In this document: piece after piece, positions 22,889 through 32,446 of the stretch
How the letters are laid out: the number at the start of each line of letters is the position of its first letter
How positions within the stretch are numbered: position 1 is the first letter of the stretch
Source: an uncultured Oscillospiraceae bacterium
Lineage (GTDB): Bacteria; Bacillota; Clostridia; Oscillospirales; Oscillospiraceae
DNA length: 34,523 nucleotides
Assembly (NCBI GenBank): GCA_905234425.1
Contig: CAJOHR010000019.1
Coordinates: 1-34,523 of the forward strand
Direction of reading: 5' to 3'
Position numbers and translations under genes: made by a program
The notes under the pieces: generated by a model
Told to the model about the DNA's origin: nothing
What the model saw: only the letters and a program-made list of their open reading frames with translations
The model's database searches: none

Positions 22889-24031
22889 TCAGGGATTCCG
22901 GACCTCCAGGAGCTTCTGCCGGAGCTCGCCCTCGATCCTGCGGAGCTCAACCTCCGCCTCCTGCCGCTTGGCCCGTCCCTCGGTCTGGATCTGCATGACC
23001 TCGTCCAGGGTGGAGATGAGCTGCTGATTGGTGTGCTGGAGGGTCTCGATGTCCACGATGCCCCGCTCGGACTCCTTGGCCGTCTCCACCGTGGCCACCT
23101 TCAGCATGTCCGCGTTCTTCTTGAGCAGCTCGTTGGTCATGTCGGTGACGGCCTTCTGGGCCTCCATGGCCTGCTGGGAGTGGGTGATGCCCAGGGCCAG
23201 GACCATCTGGCTCTTCCACAGGGGAATGGTGTTCACCAGGGAGGTCTGGATCTTCTCGGTCATGAGGGTGTCGTTGTTCTGGATCATCCGGATCTGGGGT
23301 CCCATCTGGATGGAGACCTGCCGGGTCAGCTTCAGATCGTAGAGCTTCTTCTCAAACCGGTCGCAGAGGGCCGCGTAGTCGTTGGCCGCCTGGGCGTCCT
23401 CGGGAAGGCCGCTCCGCTCGGCCTTGGCGTACATATCCCGCAGGGTGGTGTTCCGCTCCTCGGCCAGCTTCTTTTCGCCCGCCAGGATATACATGGTGAG
23501 CTGCTTGAAATACTCCAGGTTTTTGTCGTACATCTGGTCCAGCAGGGCGATATCCTTCATGAGCACCACCTGATGGCCCTCCAGCTGGGTGGCGATCTTG
23601 TCCACGTTGGCCTCGGCCTTGTCGTACTTCACCCGCATGGTCTGGAGGTTGGTGCCGGCCTTCTTGAACACGCCGAACAGGCCCTTCTGCTGCTCCTCGT
23701 TGGGCGAAAAGCCCTTGAGCTCCGCCACCAGGGAGGTGACCATATTGCCAAGCTCCCCCATGTCCTTGGTCCGGACGGAATTCAGGGTCGTGGCGGAGAA
23801 ATCCGCAATGTTCTTCTGGGCGGCGGCGCCGTACTGGAGCACCATGCCGCTGTTGGTCAGATCAATCTTATCGGCGAAATCCACCACCGCCTTCTGCTCC
23901 GCCTCGCTGAGGGCGGACAGGTCCGGTCCGGCCTGGACCGCGGGGGTCTGTTCCTCCGCCACCACCAGCTCCGGAGTGGGCGCCTCGGTGAGATCGGGGG
24001 TCAGGGTCAGTTCAGGGATTTTCTCATCCAT
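22889..24031 (-). CDS. TelA / toxic anion resistance family protein
   Basis: 380-aa, nearly all-helical cytoplasmic protein of the TelA family (named for tellurite resistance and often linked to envelope stress; its molecular function is unsettled). After an acidic Pro/Thr-rich N-terminus (1-40) come long helices with FADKIDLTNSGMVLQYG, LTMYILAGEKKL, IQMGPQIRMIQNNDTLMTEKIQTS and TIPLWKSQMVLALGITHSQ, which are core family blocks. The extreme C-terminus is a charged coiled coil. AAAGGAG lies 8 nt before the ATG. The usual partner (XpaC-like or TerD-type genes) is absent, and it is monocistronic here. Confidence 0.9.
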   Translation of the reverse strand: MDEKIPELTLTPDLTEAPTPELVVAEEQTPAVQAGPDLSALSEAEQKAVVDFADKIDLTNSGMVLQYGAAAQKNIADFSATTLNSVRTKDMGELGNMVTSLVAELKGFSPNEEQQKGLFGVFKKAGTNLQTMRVKYDKAEANVDKIATQLEGHQVVLMKDIALLDQMYDKNLEYFKQLTMYILAGEKKLAEERNTTLRDMYAKAERSGLPEDAQAANDYAALCDRFEKKLYDLKLTRQVSIQMGPQIRMIQNNDTLMTEKIQTSLVNTIPLWKSQMVLALGITHSQQAMEAQKAVTDMTNELLKKNADMLKVATVETAKESERGIVDIETLQHTNQQLISTLDEVMQIQTEGRAKRQEAEVELRRIEGELRQKLLEVRNP

Positions 24032-24094
24032 GGAAATCTCTCCTTTGCGTGCCGGAAGGCCGGACCATTGTCCGCTCCCCGGCCATTTTTCTTC

Positions 24095-24123
24095 ATTTTA
24101 TCGCATTCCCATGTTTCCGTCAA
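24095..24123 (-). promoter_or_regulatory. Sigma-A promoter of the TelA-family gene
   Basis: Minus strand -35 TTGACG (24118-24123), 17-bp spacer, -10 TAAAAT (24095-24100). Confidence 0.78.
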
Positions 24124-24139
24124 GATTTATCGGCACCGG

Positions 24140-24168
24140 TTGACACCATTTGAAAATCATACTATAGT
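24140..24168 (+). promoter_or_regulatory. Sigma-A promoter of the threonine ammonia-lyase gene
   Basis: Consensus -35 TTGACA (24140-24145), 17-bp spacer, -10 TATAGT (24163-24168). It is divergent from and 16 bp away from the TelA-family promoter. Confidence 0.82.
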
Positions 24169-24201
24169 AGGCATTATCCGATAGAAAAGCGAGGTTCCGA
24201 C

Positions 24202-25422
24202 ATGCTCACGCTCACCGAATTCCGGCAGGCCAGAGACCTGCTCTCCGGCATTCTGGCCGATACCAGTCTGGTCTACAGTCCCCATTTCTCCCGCCAGTGC
24301 GGCGGCAACGTCTATCTGAAGCCTGAAAACATGCAGGTCACCGGGGCCTACAAGGTCCGGGGCGCCTGCTTCAAGATCTCCACCCTGACCGAGGAGGAGA
24401 AGCAACGGGGCCTGGTCACCGCCTCCGCCGGGAACCACGCCCAGGGCGTGGCCTTCGCCGCCCAGCGGGCCGGCGTCTCGGCCACCATCGTCATGCCCAC
24501 GACGACGCCCCTTGTAAAGGTGAACAACACCAAGGACTACGGGGCCAACGTGGTCATGGAGGGCGGCTGCTTCGACGAGAGCGCCGCCGTGGCCGCCAGA
24601 CTGGCCGAGGAGCAGGGTCTGACCTATATTCACCCCTTCAACGACCTGACCGTGGCCACGGGCCAGGGCACCATCGCCTACGAGATCTTCAAGGACCTTC
24701 CCGATGTGGATATGATCCTGGTGCCCATCGGCGGCGGCGGTCTGGCCGCAGGCGTCAGCACCCTGACAAAGCTGCTCAACCCCAACGTCAAGGTCTACGG
24801 GGTGGAGCCCGAGGGCGCCGCCTCCATGAAGGCGGCCATGGAGGCAGGCGCGCCGGTCACACTGCCCGCTGTCAGTACCATCGCAGACGGCGTAGCGGTG
24901 AAGACCGTGGGAGATCAGGTGTTTCCCTACGTCCGGGACAATCTGGACGGCATCATCACCGTGCCCGACGACGAGCTGGTGGACACCTTCCTGGATATGA
25001 TGGAAAAGCACAAGATGGTGGTGGAGAACTCCGGGCTCCTCACCGTGGCGGCCCTCCGGCACCTGGACTGCAAAAACAAATTCGTGGTGCCCATCCTCTC
25101 CGGCGGCAACATGGACGTGATCACCATGAGCTCCCTGATCCAGCACGGTCTGATCCATCGGGGCCGGGTCTTCACCTTCTCGGTCATGCTGCCCGACCGG
25201 CCGGGAGAGCTTTTGAACGTGGCCTCCATCGTGGCGGCCCAGCAGGGCAACATCATCCGGCTGGAGCACAACCAGTTTGTATCCATCAACCGCCAGGCGG
25301 AGGTGGAGCTCCGGGTGACCCTGGAGGCCTTCGGCAATGACCACAAGAACGCTATCGTTGAGGCCATGGAGGCGGCGGGATACGTCGTCACCATCGTTCC
25401 CGCCACAGGGACTTTCGGATAA
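24202..25422 (+). CDS. ilvA: Threonine ammonia-lyase with C-terminal ACT domain
   Basis: 406-aa fold-type II PLP enzyme that deaminates threonine to 2-oxobutyrate, feeding isoleucine or propionate formation. TGAYKVRGA carries the PLP lysine Lys51; relatives usually read SFKxRGA, so Ala-Tyr is a small variation. SAGNHAQG (75-82) and the phosphate loop GGGGL (about 176-180) follow. From about residue 322 there is one ACT domain (VMLPDRPGELLNVASIVAAQQGNI). This single ACT layout is typical of the catabolic/TdcB-like clostridial form rather than the two-regulatory-repeat E. coli IlvA. The symbol ilvA is used by convention; tdcB is equally possible. GCGAGG lies 7 nt before the ATG. rpe follows 55 bp later. 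Confidence 0.93.
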   Translation: MLTLTEFRQARDLLSGILADTSLVYSPHFSRQCGGNVYLKPENMQVTGAYKVRGACFKISTLTEEEKQRGLVTASAGNHAQGVAFAAQRAGVSATIVMPTTTPLVKVNNTKDYGANVVMEGGCFDESAAVAARLAEEQGLTYIHPFNDLTVATGQGTIAYEIFKDLPDVDMILVPIGGGGLAAGVSTLTKLLNPNVKVYGVEPEGAASMKAAMEAGAPVTLPAVSTIADGVAVKTVGDQVFPYVRDNLDGIITVPDDELVDTFLDMMEKHKMVVENSGLLTVAALRHLDCKNKFVVPILSGGNMDVITMSSLIQHGLIHRGRVFTFSVMLPDRPGELLNVASIVAAQQGNIIRLEHNQFVSINRQAEVELRVTLEAFGNDHKNAIVEAMEAAGYVVTIVPATGTFG

Positions 25423-25477
25423 AAACGCAACGCGACGCCGTTTTTTGCGTCATATATAGATAGGAAGAGGGATTTCC

Positions 25478-26134
25478 ATGTCAAAAGTTTCACCATCCAT
25501 TCTGTCCGCGGACTTTGTGAACCTGGAGCGGGATATCCGCCATCTCCAGGCCTCCGGAGCGGACTACATCCATGTGGACGTCATGGACGGGATCTTTGTG
25601 CCCAATATCACCATCGGCATTCCGGTGGTGGCCGCCATCCGCAAGATCACAGACCTTCCTCTGGACGTCCACCTGATGATCACGGAGCCCCTTCGGTATG
25701 TGGAGCGGTTCTGCGACGCGGGGGCGGACATTCTGACCATTCACGCCGAGGCGGACACGGTGGAGAACAATCTGGAGGCTTTGCGGCACATCCGGGCCAA
25801 GGGCGTCCGCACCGGCGTCTCCGTCAAGCCCGCCACGCCTCCCGAGGCCCTGGACCCCTACATGGATCTCATGGACCTGATCCTGGTCATGACCGTGGAG
25901 CCCGGCTTCGGTGGTCAGAAGTTCATGGAGGACATGATGCCCAAGGTCCGGACCCTCCGGAAGATTATCGACGTCCGCAGCCCCGGCGTGGAGCTGGAGG
26001 TGGACGGCGGCGTCAACACCGAAACCGCCAGGATCTGCGTGGACGCCGGCGCCAACGTGCTCGTGGCCGGCTCCGCGCTGTTCAAGGCCCCGGACACCTC
26101 CCGCTTTATCCGGGAGATTCATGCTCTGCCCTGA
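25478..26134 (+). CDS. rpe: Ribulose-phosphate 3-epimerase
   Basis: 218-aa TIM-barrel enzyme interconverting ribulose-5-phosphate and xylulose-5-phosphate in the pentose phosphate pathway. It starts MSKVSPSILSADF, typical of the family. IHVDVMDG carries Asp34, DVHLMI His64 and EVDGGVN Asp175, the catalytic and metal-binding set. TVEPGFGGQKF is the phosphate-loop block. AGAGGGA lies upstream of the ATG. It may share the upstream gene's promoter, as no separate one is clear in the 55-bp gap. The usual neighbours rsgA and prpC/prkC are absent. Confidence 0.96.
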   Translation: MSKVSPSILSADFVNLERDIRHLQASGADYIHVDVMDGIFVPNITIGIPVVAAIRKITDLPLDVHLMITEPLRYVERFCDAGADILTIHAEADTVENNLEALRHIRAKGVRTGVSVKPATPPEALDPYMDLMDLILVMTVEPGFGGQKFMEDMMPKVRTLRKIIDVRSPGVELEVDGGVNTETARICVDAGANVLVAGSALFKAPDTSRFIREIHALP

Positions 26135-26151
26135 TCCCGTGATTTTTCCAC

Positions 26152-26180
26152 TGGTCAACCGGTAAATAATGTGTTATAAT
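26152..26180 (+). promoter_or_regulatory. Promoter of the Gly-Thr-repeat lipoprotein
   Basis: -35 TGGTCA (26152-26157), 17-bp spacer, extended -10 TGT-TATAAT (26175-26180). Confidence 0.65.
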
Positions 26181-26226
26181 TCACCTGCAACCATAAACCA
26201 CACGACCCAAAAGGGGGCGTTCTGAC

Positions 26227-26910
<684 letters not shown>

Positions 26911-26921
26911 ACCAAATCCAT

Positions 26922-26956
26922 ACTCCCGCTGCCCGGACAGGCGGCGGGAGTTTTTT
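26922..26956 (+). terminator. Intrinsic terminator of the Gly-Thr-repeat lipoprotein gene
   Basis: 12-bp stem with one G-U pair (26922-26933 with 26940-26951), 6-nt loop, run of T to 26956. Confidence 0.9.
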
Positions 26957-27009
26957 CCGGAAACGGCACATTCGGTTGCAAAACCGCGCAAATATCCTTT
27001 TCCCCGCCC

Positions 27010-27038
27010 TTGCCAACGGAACCGATTCCCGGTATACT
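27010..27038 (+). promoter_or_regulatory. Sigma-A promoter of the beta-helix protein gene
   Basis: -35 TTGCCA (27010-27015), 17-bp spacer, -10 TATACT (27033-27038). The ~65-nt leader holds a small CCGGG/CCCGG hairpin and the exact 14-mer TTTCCCGGTTGCAT (27065-27078) also found at 3823-3836. Confidence 0.78.
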
Positions 27039-27108
27039 AGAGTCAGCCGGGTATAACCCCCGGTCTTTCCCGGTTGCATCCGGTACTTTACATCAAGGAG
27101 GAACTCCC

Positions 27109-28992
27109 ATGAAAACCTTTGAAGTTCCCGAGGGCAAGCTGGTTACCGTGCTGGTGGACGGCGTTGAGGTTTCCTACGTGCCCGGGAAGGAATATCCCGA
27201 CAATGCGGAATTCATTCTCACCGATCCCCTGACGGAGCAGCCCTGCTCCTTCGGTCAGCGGGGCATCGAGCCCTATCGCGCCGCCATTATGGTGAATGCC
27301 GGCGGCGTGGACGAAGCCAACTCCGTGAAGGCTGCCATCCAGGGCGGCACCGTCACCGGCGAGGCCATGGACGGCGTTCAGATCCGTTCCACCTCCGATG
27401 ATTTCTCCGCCGTGGTGGCTGTGGGCGGCAAGTACGCCATCCGCAACTCCGTACTGGACTACAATACCAAGTCCGACGGCAAGCACGTCTGCGATTTCTC
27501 CGGCTACGGCTCCATCGTCACCGCCCTGAAGGACTCCAAGGTCACCGTGGAGAACAGCTATATCCGGACCGTGGGCGTGGCCAAGCCCGCCGCCTTCTCC
27601 GACGACCGCTCCGAGGTCCTGTTCAATAACTGCAACATCACCGTCAAGGGCGGCCGGCTCTATGACGGCTACATCAACTCCGCCAATCAGAAGACCATGG
27701 TGGCTCCCCCCTGGGTCCTGGGCATCGGCGGCAACGCCCGGGGCATCAACCTGGAGGGCGACCGGGGCACGGCCTATGTGGTGAACACCAGCTTCAAGTC
27801 CAACCAGTGGGGCGTTCTCTCCACGGACTCCGGCCAGAACATGCACCTCTATGTGGTGGATTCCGACATGATCCTTCTGGGCGAGGACATCCCCTTCTCC
27901 GACACCAAGGACCCCTACTGCGTCAAGTACGGCTCCGGCTACGGCTCCTACATCATCGGCAACGCCTATGAGGAGTTCATGGGCGCCGACATCAAGGTTG
28001 GCTGCATGGGCGCGGTCCTCCGGGGCGGCACGGGCATTTACCGCTCCTCCAAGGGCGATATCAAGCTCATCTCTCCCATCACCGGCGAGACCGTCTATGA
28101 GGGCCCCGGCAAGGGCCGGATCACCCGGATCGAGGGCGAGTTCGGCGTCATGGCCCACGGCGACGGCAAGATCGTCTACACCGAAGGCACTGAGGTGGAT
28201 GCGGGCAACGCCGTGTTCATGCTCAAGTCCGGCGGCGTCACCTGCGAGGTCTCCGACCACGCGGTGCTCAAAACCGGAAACGGCGTGATCCTCCAGATGA
28301 TCGACGACGACGACAATCTGGTGGGCGCTGCCATGACCGAGGCCGGCCCCATGTTCAACACCGAGTTCAACGAGGCTGCCGGCTGGCCCTCCGAGAACGG
28401 CAACATCACCTCCAAGATGGAGAAGAAGAGCTTCAATCCCATGGGCGGCGCACCCGGCGGTCCCGGCGGTCCCGGCGGTCCGGGAGGTCCCGGAGGTCCC
28501 GGAGGCCCGGGAGGCCCCGGCGGTCCTGAGGGTCCCGGAGGCCCCGGAGGTCCCGGAGGCCCCGGAGGCCCCGGCGGCATGATGGAAAAGGCCAAGCCCG
28601 ACACCTTCTTCAACGCCACCGACGTCTATCTCAAGGGCAACCTCTATAACGGCTCCGGCTACTACGGTCAGGACGCCAAGCCCCTGTTTGTGACTCTGGG
28701 CAAGGGCGTGGTCCTCGACGGCGCCATCTCCTGCACCGAGACCCGTCACATCGACGAGAACGGCAACCAGAACACCCACTTCACCATCAAGGAGTTCTAC
28801 TATCTGGCTCATGTGGAGAACCGGAACTTCTTCAACGGCGACAACACTGTGGAGGTCACCCTGGAGGGCGACGCCGTGTGGAACGTCACCGCCCCCGGCA
28901 TCATCAACAAGCTCACCGTGGGCGAAGGCGCTACTCTCAACGGCGTGGTTACGGAGAACGCCGACGGAACCCTCACCGTCTCCCCCAAGTAA
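27109..28992 (+). CDS. Beta-helix repeat protein with collagen-like GGP tract
   Basis: 627 aa. AAGGAGG lies 7 nt before the ATG at 27109. There is no signal peptide, lipobox or membrane segment: it begins MKTFEVPEGKLVTVLVDG. Most of the protein (about 60-430) is made of short beta-strand turns with Asn/Asp/Gly-rich corners, such as KYAIRNSVLDYNTKS, SKVTVENSYIRTVG and SEVLFNNCNITVKGG, as in right-handed parallel beta-helix (pectate-lyase-like) proteins. Residues 446-490 are almost pure Gly-Gly-Pro triplets. The rest (about 491-627) returns to beta-strands (VYLKGNLYNGSGYYGQ, NTVEVTLEGDAVWNVTAPG). I cannot see a catalytic signature of polysaccharide lyases. Without an export signal its location is unclear. 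It has its own promoter and terminator. Confidence 0.8.
   Translation: MKTFEVPEGKLVTVLVDGVEVSYVPGKEYPDNAEFILTDPLTEQPCSFGQRGIEPYRAAIMVNAGGVDEANSVKAAIQGGTVTGEAMDGVQIRSTSDDFSAVVAVGGKYAIRNSVLDYNTKSDGKHVCDFSGYGSIVTALKDSKVTVENSYIRTVGVAKPAAFSDDRSEVLFNNCNITVKGGRLYDGYINSANQKTMVAPPWVLGIGGNARGINLEGDRGTAYVVNTSFKSNQWGVLSTDSGQNMHLYVVDSDMILLGEDIPFSDTKDPYCVKYGSGYGSYIIGNAYEEFMGADIKVGCMGAVLRGGTGIYRSSKGDIKLISPITGETVYEGPGKGRITRIEGEFGVMAHGDGKIVYTEGTEVDAGNAVFMLKSGGVTCEVSDHAVLKTGNGVILQMIDDDDNLVGAAMTEAGPMFNTEFNEAAGWPSENGNITSKMEKKSFNPMGGAPGGPGGPGGPGGPGGPGGPGGPGGPEGPGGPGGPGGPGGPGGMMEKAKPDTFFNATDVYLKGNLYNGSGYYGQDAKPLFVTLGKGVVLDGAISCTETRHIDENGNQNTHFTIKEFYYLAHVENRNFFNGDNTVEVTLEGDAVWNVTAPGIINKLTVGEGATLNGVVTENADGTLTVSPK
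28443..28577 (+). repeat. Collagen-like Gly-Gly-Pro coding repeat
   Basis: About 15 Gly-Gly-Pro triplets in tandem encoded by mixed GGN/CCN codons, with one Glu (GPEGP) and one Ala-Pro unit. Synonymous codons vary, so the peptide rather than the DNA repeat seems to be kept. Confidence 0.9.
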
Positions 28993-29007
28993 TTATGGTT
29001 TTTCCCC

Positions 29008-29038
29008 ACCGGCGGCCCTTGGGCCGCCGGTTTCCTCT
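29008..29038 (+). terminator. Intrinsic terminator of the beta-helix protein gene
   Basis: A perfect 10-bp stem ACCGGCGGCC (29008-29017) with 29022-29031, CTTG loop, followed by TTTCCTCTT. Confidence 0.75.
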
Positions 29039-29066
29039 TGACAAAATCTGTTCCGCGTAATATTTT
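29038..29066 (+). promoter_or_regulatory. Promoter of the DUF4349 lipoprotein gene
   Basis: Consensus -35 TTGACA (29038-29043), 17-bp spacer, weaker -10 TATTTT (29061-29066). The -35 abuts the T-run of the previous terminator. Confidence 0.6.
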
Positions 29067-29146
29067 ACAAGTGGTGCAATATCCTTTCCTCTTTTGCGTC
29101 ATTACGGATGAAGGACCAAAAACACATCAGAAGGGAGAAACGGACC

Positions 29147-30292
29147 ATGAAAAGAACTGTTACAATCATTGCCCTGATGCTGGCGGCCGTCATGCTGCTG
29201 AGCCTGACTGCCTGCGGCAGCTCCTCCGCCCCCGCCGCCTATTACGACGACGGCGATTACTACGATGGCGCCGCCATGGAGGAGGCCGCCTACGAGGCCG
29301 AGGACTGGTACGAGGAGGAATGGGACTTCGACGAGCCCGCCGCGGAAGCCCCCGTGGAGGCGGAAAAGAACGCCGATCTGCTGAATGCCGAGGGCGTCAC
29401 CGAGGGCGCCGATCCCAGCGCTTCAAACCTCTCCGAAAAGATCATCTACACCGCCAACGCCGAGATCGAGACCACGGAATTCGACGACGCCGTGGAGGCG
29501 GTAAACACCCTCATGACCCGGTACGGGGCCTTTGTGGAGAGCTCCTCCGTCACCGGCAGCAATTTAAGCGACTCCTATAACGGCACCCGCTCCAACCGGA
29601 CCGCGGACTTCACCCTCCGGGTGCCCAGGGACAAGTATTCCGCCATCACCGGGGCTCTGGACGAAGTGGGCAACGTGACCTATTTGAGCTCTGACGCCCA
29701 GAACATCACCACCCAGTACATGGACACCCAGTCCCGGCTCACCGCCTATGAGACCGAGGAGACCCGCCTCCTGGAGATCCTGGCCCAGGCCGAGACCGTG
29801 GAGGACATGATCACCGTGGAGAGCCGGCTCAGCGACATCCGCTATGAGAAGGAATGGCTCACCTCCCAGCTCAAGAACTGGGACAATCAGGTTTCCTACA
29901 GCACGGTCTACATCCATCTCCGGGAGGTCCGGATGCTGACCCCGGAGCCGGAGCCCGAGCCGGAGACCTATGGCCAGCAGCTCATCAGCGGCTTCCTGTC
30001 CACCCTGAAGGGCATGGGGCAGGCCGTCAAGGCCCTGTTCCTGGGCTTTGTGTCTGCGCTGCCCGTGCTGGTCCCCCTGGCCGTCATCGTCATCGTCATC
30101 ATCCTTCTGGTTCGCCGGAGCAGCAAAAAACGGGCCGCCAAACGGGCAAAGGCCCCCCAGGGCCCCGGGCCCCAGCCCTTCCCGGGACCGGCGCCCCAGT
30201 CTCAGCCCCAGCCTGCTCCCGGCCCGGGAAAACCGGCGGCGGATGCGCCGAAGAAACCGGAGAACGAGGAACCGGAAAAATCTGAGAAATAA
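29147..30292 (+). CDS. DUF4349 lipoprotein with C-terminal membrane helix
   Basis: 381 aa. AAGGGAG lies 9 nt before the ATG at 29147. MKRTVTIIALMLAAVMLLSLTAC gives a lipidated Cys23. A Tyr/Asp/Glu-rich linker follows. The DUF4349 domain spans about 95-275, with KIIYTANAEIETTEFDDAVEAV, RTADFTLRVPRDKY, VTYLSSDAQNITTQYMDTQSRL and a coiled-coil pair ending in the strand STVYIHLREV. A strong membrane helix follows (about 300-325, ALPVLVPLAVIVIVIILLV), then a basic and Pro-rich cytoplasmic tail. Thus both ends are membrane-attached, with the domain outside. The family is common in Bacillota and has no settled function; an envelope-stress or scaffolding role is only a guess. Confidence 0.9.
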   Translation: MKRTVTIIALMLAAVMLLSLTACGSSSAPAAYYDDGDYYDGAAMEEAAYEAEDWYEEEWDFDEPAAEAPVEAEKNADLLNAEGVTEGADPSASNLSEKIIYTANAEIETTEFDDAVEAVNTLMTRYGAFVESSSVTGSNLSDSYNGTRSNRTADFTLRVPRDKYSAITGALDEVGNVTYLSSDAQNITTQYMDTQSRLTAYETEETRLLEILAQAETVEDMITVESRLSDIRYEKEWLTSQLKNWDNQVSYSTVYIHLREVRMLTPEPEPEPETYGQQLISGFLSTLKGMGQAVKALFLGFVSALPVLVPLAVIVIVIILLVRRSSKKRAAKRAKAPQGPGPQPFPGPAPQSQPQPAPGPGKPAADAPKKPENEEPEKSEK

Positions 30293-30356
30293 CCTGGGGA
30301 TTTCCTTAGAATCTTCTCGAAATCGACACATTTTTCAGAATTGTACCTCCAGGGTA

Positions 30357-30384
30357 TTGACAACCGTTCCGAAAGAAATATAAT
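30357..30384 (+). promoter_or_regulatory. Promoter of the potABCD operon (or of a short leader RNA)
   Basis: Consensus -35 TTGACA (30357-30362), 16-bp spacer, perfect -10 TATAAT (30379-30384). Transcription should start at about 30391, at the foot of the terminator hairpin described next. Confidence 0.8.
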
Positions 30385-30391
30385 AAAAATG

Positions 30392-30438
30392 ATCCGTGCC
30401 ATTTGGCGGCTGCTGCCGCCGGACGGCACGGATTTTTT
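30392..30438 (+). terminator. Intrinsic terminator inside the potABCD leader
   Basis: ATCCGTGCC (30392-30400) pairs with GGCACGGAT (30425-30433). An inner stem GGCGGC/GCCGCC (30405-30410 with 30415-30420) lies within, and a T-run runs to 30438. It may end the preceding lipoprotein transcript. It also lies directly after the pot promoter, so transcripts from there would meet it at once. The remaining leader (30449-30486) can form a GGCTGGG/CCCAGCC stem-loop upstream of the start. Confidence 0.75.
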
Positions 30439-30507
30439 AAATCGGTTCGGCTGGGTCCCAGGTGCCTGAGGCGGCAAGGCCCAGCCCCAAAATGAGGAGG
30501 AGGATAA

Positions 30508-31635
30508 ATGTCCAAGGAGCTCATTCGTCTGGGGGATGTGTCCATGGTGTTCGACGGAGAGCCTGTGCTCGATCACATCGACCTGACCATCAATGATCAC
30601 GAGTTTCTGACCCTGCTGGGACCCAGCGGGTGCGGAAAAACCACCACCCTGCGGATCATCGGTGGCTTTCAGACGCCCACGTCCGGAGACGTCTATTTCG
30701 ACGGGCAGCGCATCAACGACCTGCCACCCTATCGCCGCAAGATCAACACCGTATTCCAAAAATACGCCCTGTTCCCCCATCTGGACGTGTATGACAACAT
30801 CGCCTTCGGGCTCCGTGTCAGCAAGCTGCCGGAACGGTCGGTGGACAAGCGCGTCATGGAGATCCTGGAGATCGTCTCTCTCCGGGGCTTCCAGAACCGG
30901 GAGGTGACCAGCCTTTCCGGCGGACAGCAGCAGCGGGTGGCCATCGCCCGCGCCCTGGTGAATCAGCCCAAGGTGCTGCTTCTGGACGAGCCCCTGGGCG
31001 CGCTGGACATGCGGCTGCGAAAGGACATGCAGAATGAGCTCAAACGGATCCAGCAGGCGCTGGAGATCACATTTATCTATGTGACCCACGATCAGGAGGA
31101 GGCTCTGGCCATGAGCGACACGGTGGTCGTCATGGACAAGGGCTGCATCCAGCAGATCGGGTCTCCCGTGAGTATTTATAACGAGCCGAAGAATGCCTTT
31201 GTGGCGGACTTTATCGGCGAGAGCAACATCCTCGACGGCGTCATGCGGGAGGACTTCCTGGTGGAGTTCTTCGGGCACCGGTACCGCTGCCTGGACAAGG
31301 GCTTCGGGAAAAACGAGCCTGTGGACGTGGTCATCCGGCCGGAGGATGTAGACATCATCGCCCCGGCGGAAAACGTGCTCTGCGGCACGGTCACCAACGT
31401 CATCTTCAAGGGCACCTTCTACGACACCTTTGTGGACGTGCAGGGCTTTACCTGGCTGATCCAGACCACGGAGTTCTGCCCGGTGGGCACCCGGTTCGGC
31501 ATCCAGCTGGACCCCGACGCCATCCACGTCATGAAGAAGAGCAAATACTCCGAGCAGTTCGGCGACTACAGCTCCTACTCCGACGAATACGACGAGCTGG
31601 AGGCAGACCCGGAGGGCGGCGCCGATGAAGAATAG
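30508..31635 (+). CDS. potA: Spermidine/putrescine ABC transporter, ATP-binding subunit
   Basis: 375-aa ABC ATPase that powers polyamine import. Visible are Walker [10 protein letters not shown] (38-46), the signature LSGGQQQR (136-143), Walker [13 protein letters not shown] (Asp160, Glu161), the H-loop VTHDQEEAL and a C-terminal TOBE-like regulatory domain (about 235-350) with [20 protein letters not shown] precedes the ATG. It is the first gene of potABCD; its end overlaps potB by 11 bp. The extreme C-terminus ([22 protein letters not shown]) is a long acidic tail. PotA names the general family; the four-gene layout supports polyamines over other substrates. Confidence 0.95.
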   Translation: MSKELIRLGDVSMVFDGEPVLDHIDLTINDHEFLTLLGPSGCGKTTTLRIIGGFQTPTSGDVYFDGQRINDLPPYRRKINTVFQKYALFPHLDVYDNIAFGLRVSKLPERSVDKRVMEILEIVSLRGFQNREVTSLSGGQQQRVAIARALVNQPKVLLLDEPLGALDMRLRKDMQNELKRIQQALEITFIYVTHDQEEALAMSDTVVVMDKGCIQQIGSPVSIYNEPKNAFVADFIGESNILDGVMREDFLVEFFGHRYRCLDKGFGKNEPVDVVIRPEDVDIIAPAENVLCGTVTNVIFKGTFYDTFVDVQGFTWLIQTTEFCPVGTRFGIQLDPDAIHVMKKSKYSEQFGDYSSYSDEYDELEADPEGGADEE

Positions 31636-32446
31636 ATTTCTGGCCGGTCCCTACCTGCTCTGGATGGCCGTATTCACCCTGATCCCCCTGGGGATCGTGG
31701 TGTACTACGCCTTCACCGACTCCATCACCGGGGCCTTCACCCTGGAGAACCTGGCGAAGATCGGAATCTATCTGCCCATCTTCTTCCGGTCCATGGGCCT
31801 GGCGGCCATCGCCTGCGTGATCTGCCTGATCATCGGCTATCCTGTGGCCTGGTGCATCGCCAAGGCCTCTCCCTCCCGGCGGCGGCTCCTCTCCATGCTG
31901 GTCATGCTGCCCATGTGCATGAGCTTCCTGCTCCGGACTCTGGCCTGGGTGGCCCTGCTGGAGGACACGGGCATCGTCAATCAGGCCCTGGGCGCCATCG
32001 GTCTGGGGCCCCTGCCCCTGGTGCGGAATAACGGCGCCGTGATCCTGGGCATGGTCTACAACTATCTGCCCTACATGATCACCCCGCTCTACACCGTCAT
32101 TATGAAGATCGACCCCAAGCTGGAGGAGGCGGCCCAGGATCTGGGCTGCTCCGGCGGCCAGGTGTTCCGGCGGGTGACCCTTCCCCTGTCCATTCCCGGC
32201 ATCGTCTCCGGGATCACCATGGTCTTCGTCCCGGCGGTCTCCACCTTCTACATCTCGCAGAAGCTGGGCGGCACCGGCACGGTGCTCATCGGCGACGTGA
32301 TCGAAAGCCAGTTCAAAACCGCCTACAACCCCAATCTGGGCGCGGCCCTGAGCCTGATCCTCATGCTCATGGTGCTGATCTGCGTGGGCATTATGAACCA
32401 CTTCTCCTCTGACGAGGATCTGGGAGAGGAGCTGGTGGTGCAGTGA
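31625..32446 (+). CDS. potB: Spermidine/putrescine ABC transporter, permease PotB
   Basis: 273-aa inner-membrane permease with about six hydrophobic helices. The first is [21 protein letters not shown]. The cytoplasmic EAA loop [27 protein letters not shown], which contacts PotA, is at about 172-198. The ATG overlaps the end of potA, which implies translational coupling. Its stop overlaps the potC GTG (GTGA). Confidence 0.95.
   Translation: MKNRFLAGPYLLWMAVFTLIPLGIVVYYAFTDSITGAFTLENLAKIGIYLPIFFRSMGLAAIACVICLIIGYPVAWCIAKASPSRRRLLSMLVMLPMCMSFLLRTLAWVALLEDTGIVNQALGAIGLGPLPLVRNNGAVILGMVYNYLPYMITPLYTVIMKIDPKLEEAAQDLGCSGGQVFRRVTLPLSIPGIVSGITMVFVPAVSTFYISQKLGGTGTVLIGDVIESQFKTAYNPNLGAALSLILMLMVLICVGIMNHFSSDEDLGEELVVQ

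Noticed and set aside
28443..28577. GGP-coding repeats as a possible CRISPR or mobile repeat
   Set aside because: Contiguous codon repeats without spacers inside an open gene.
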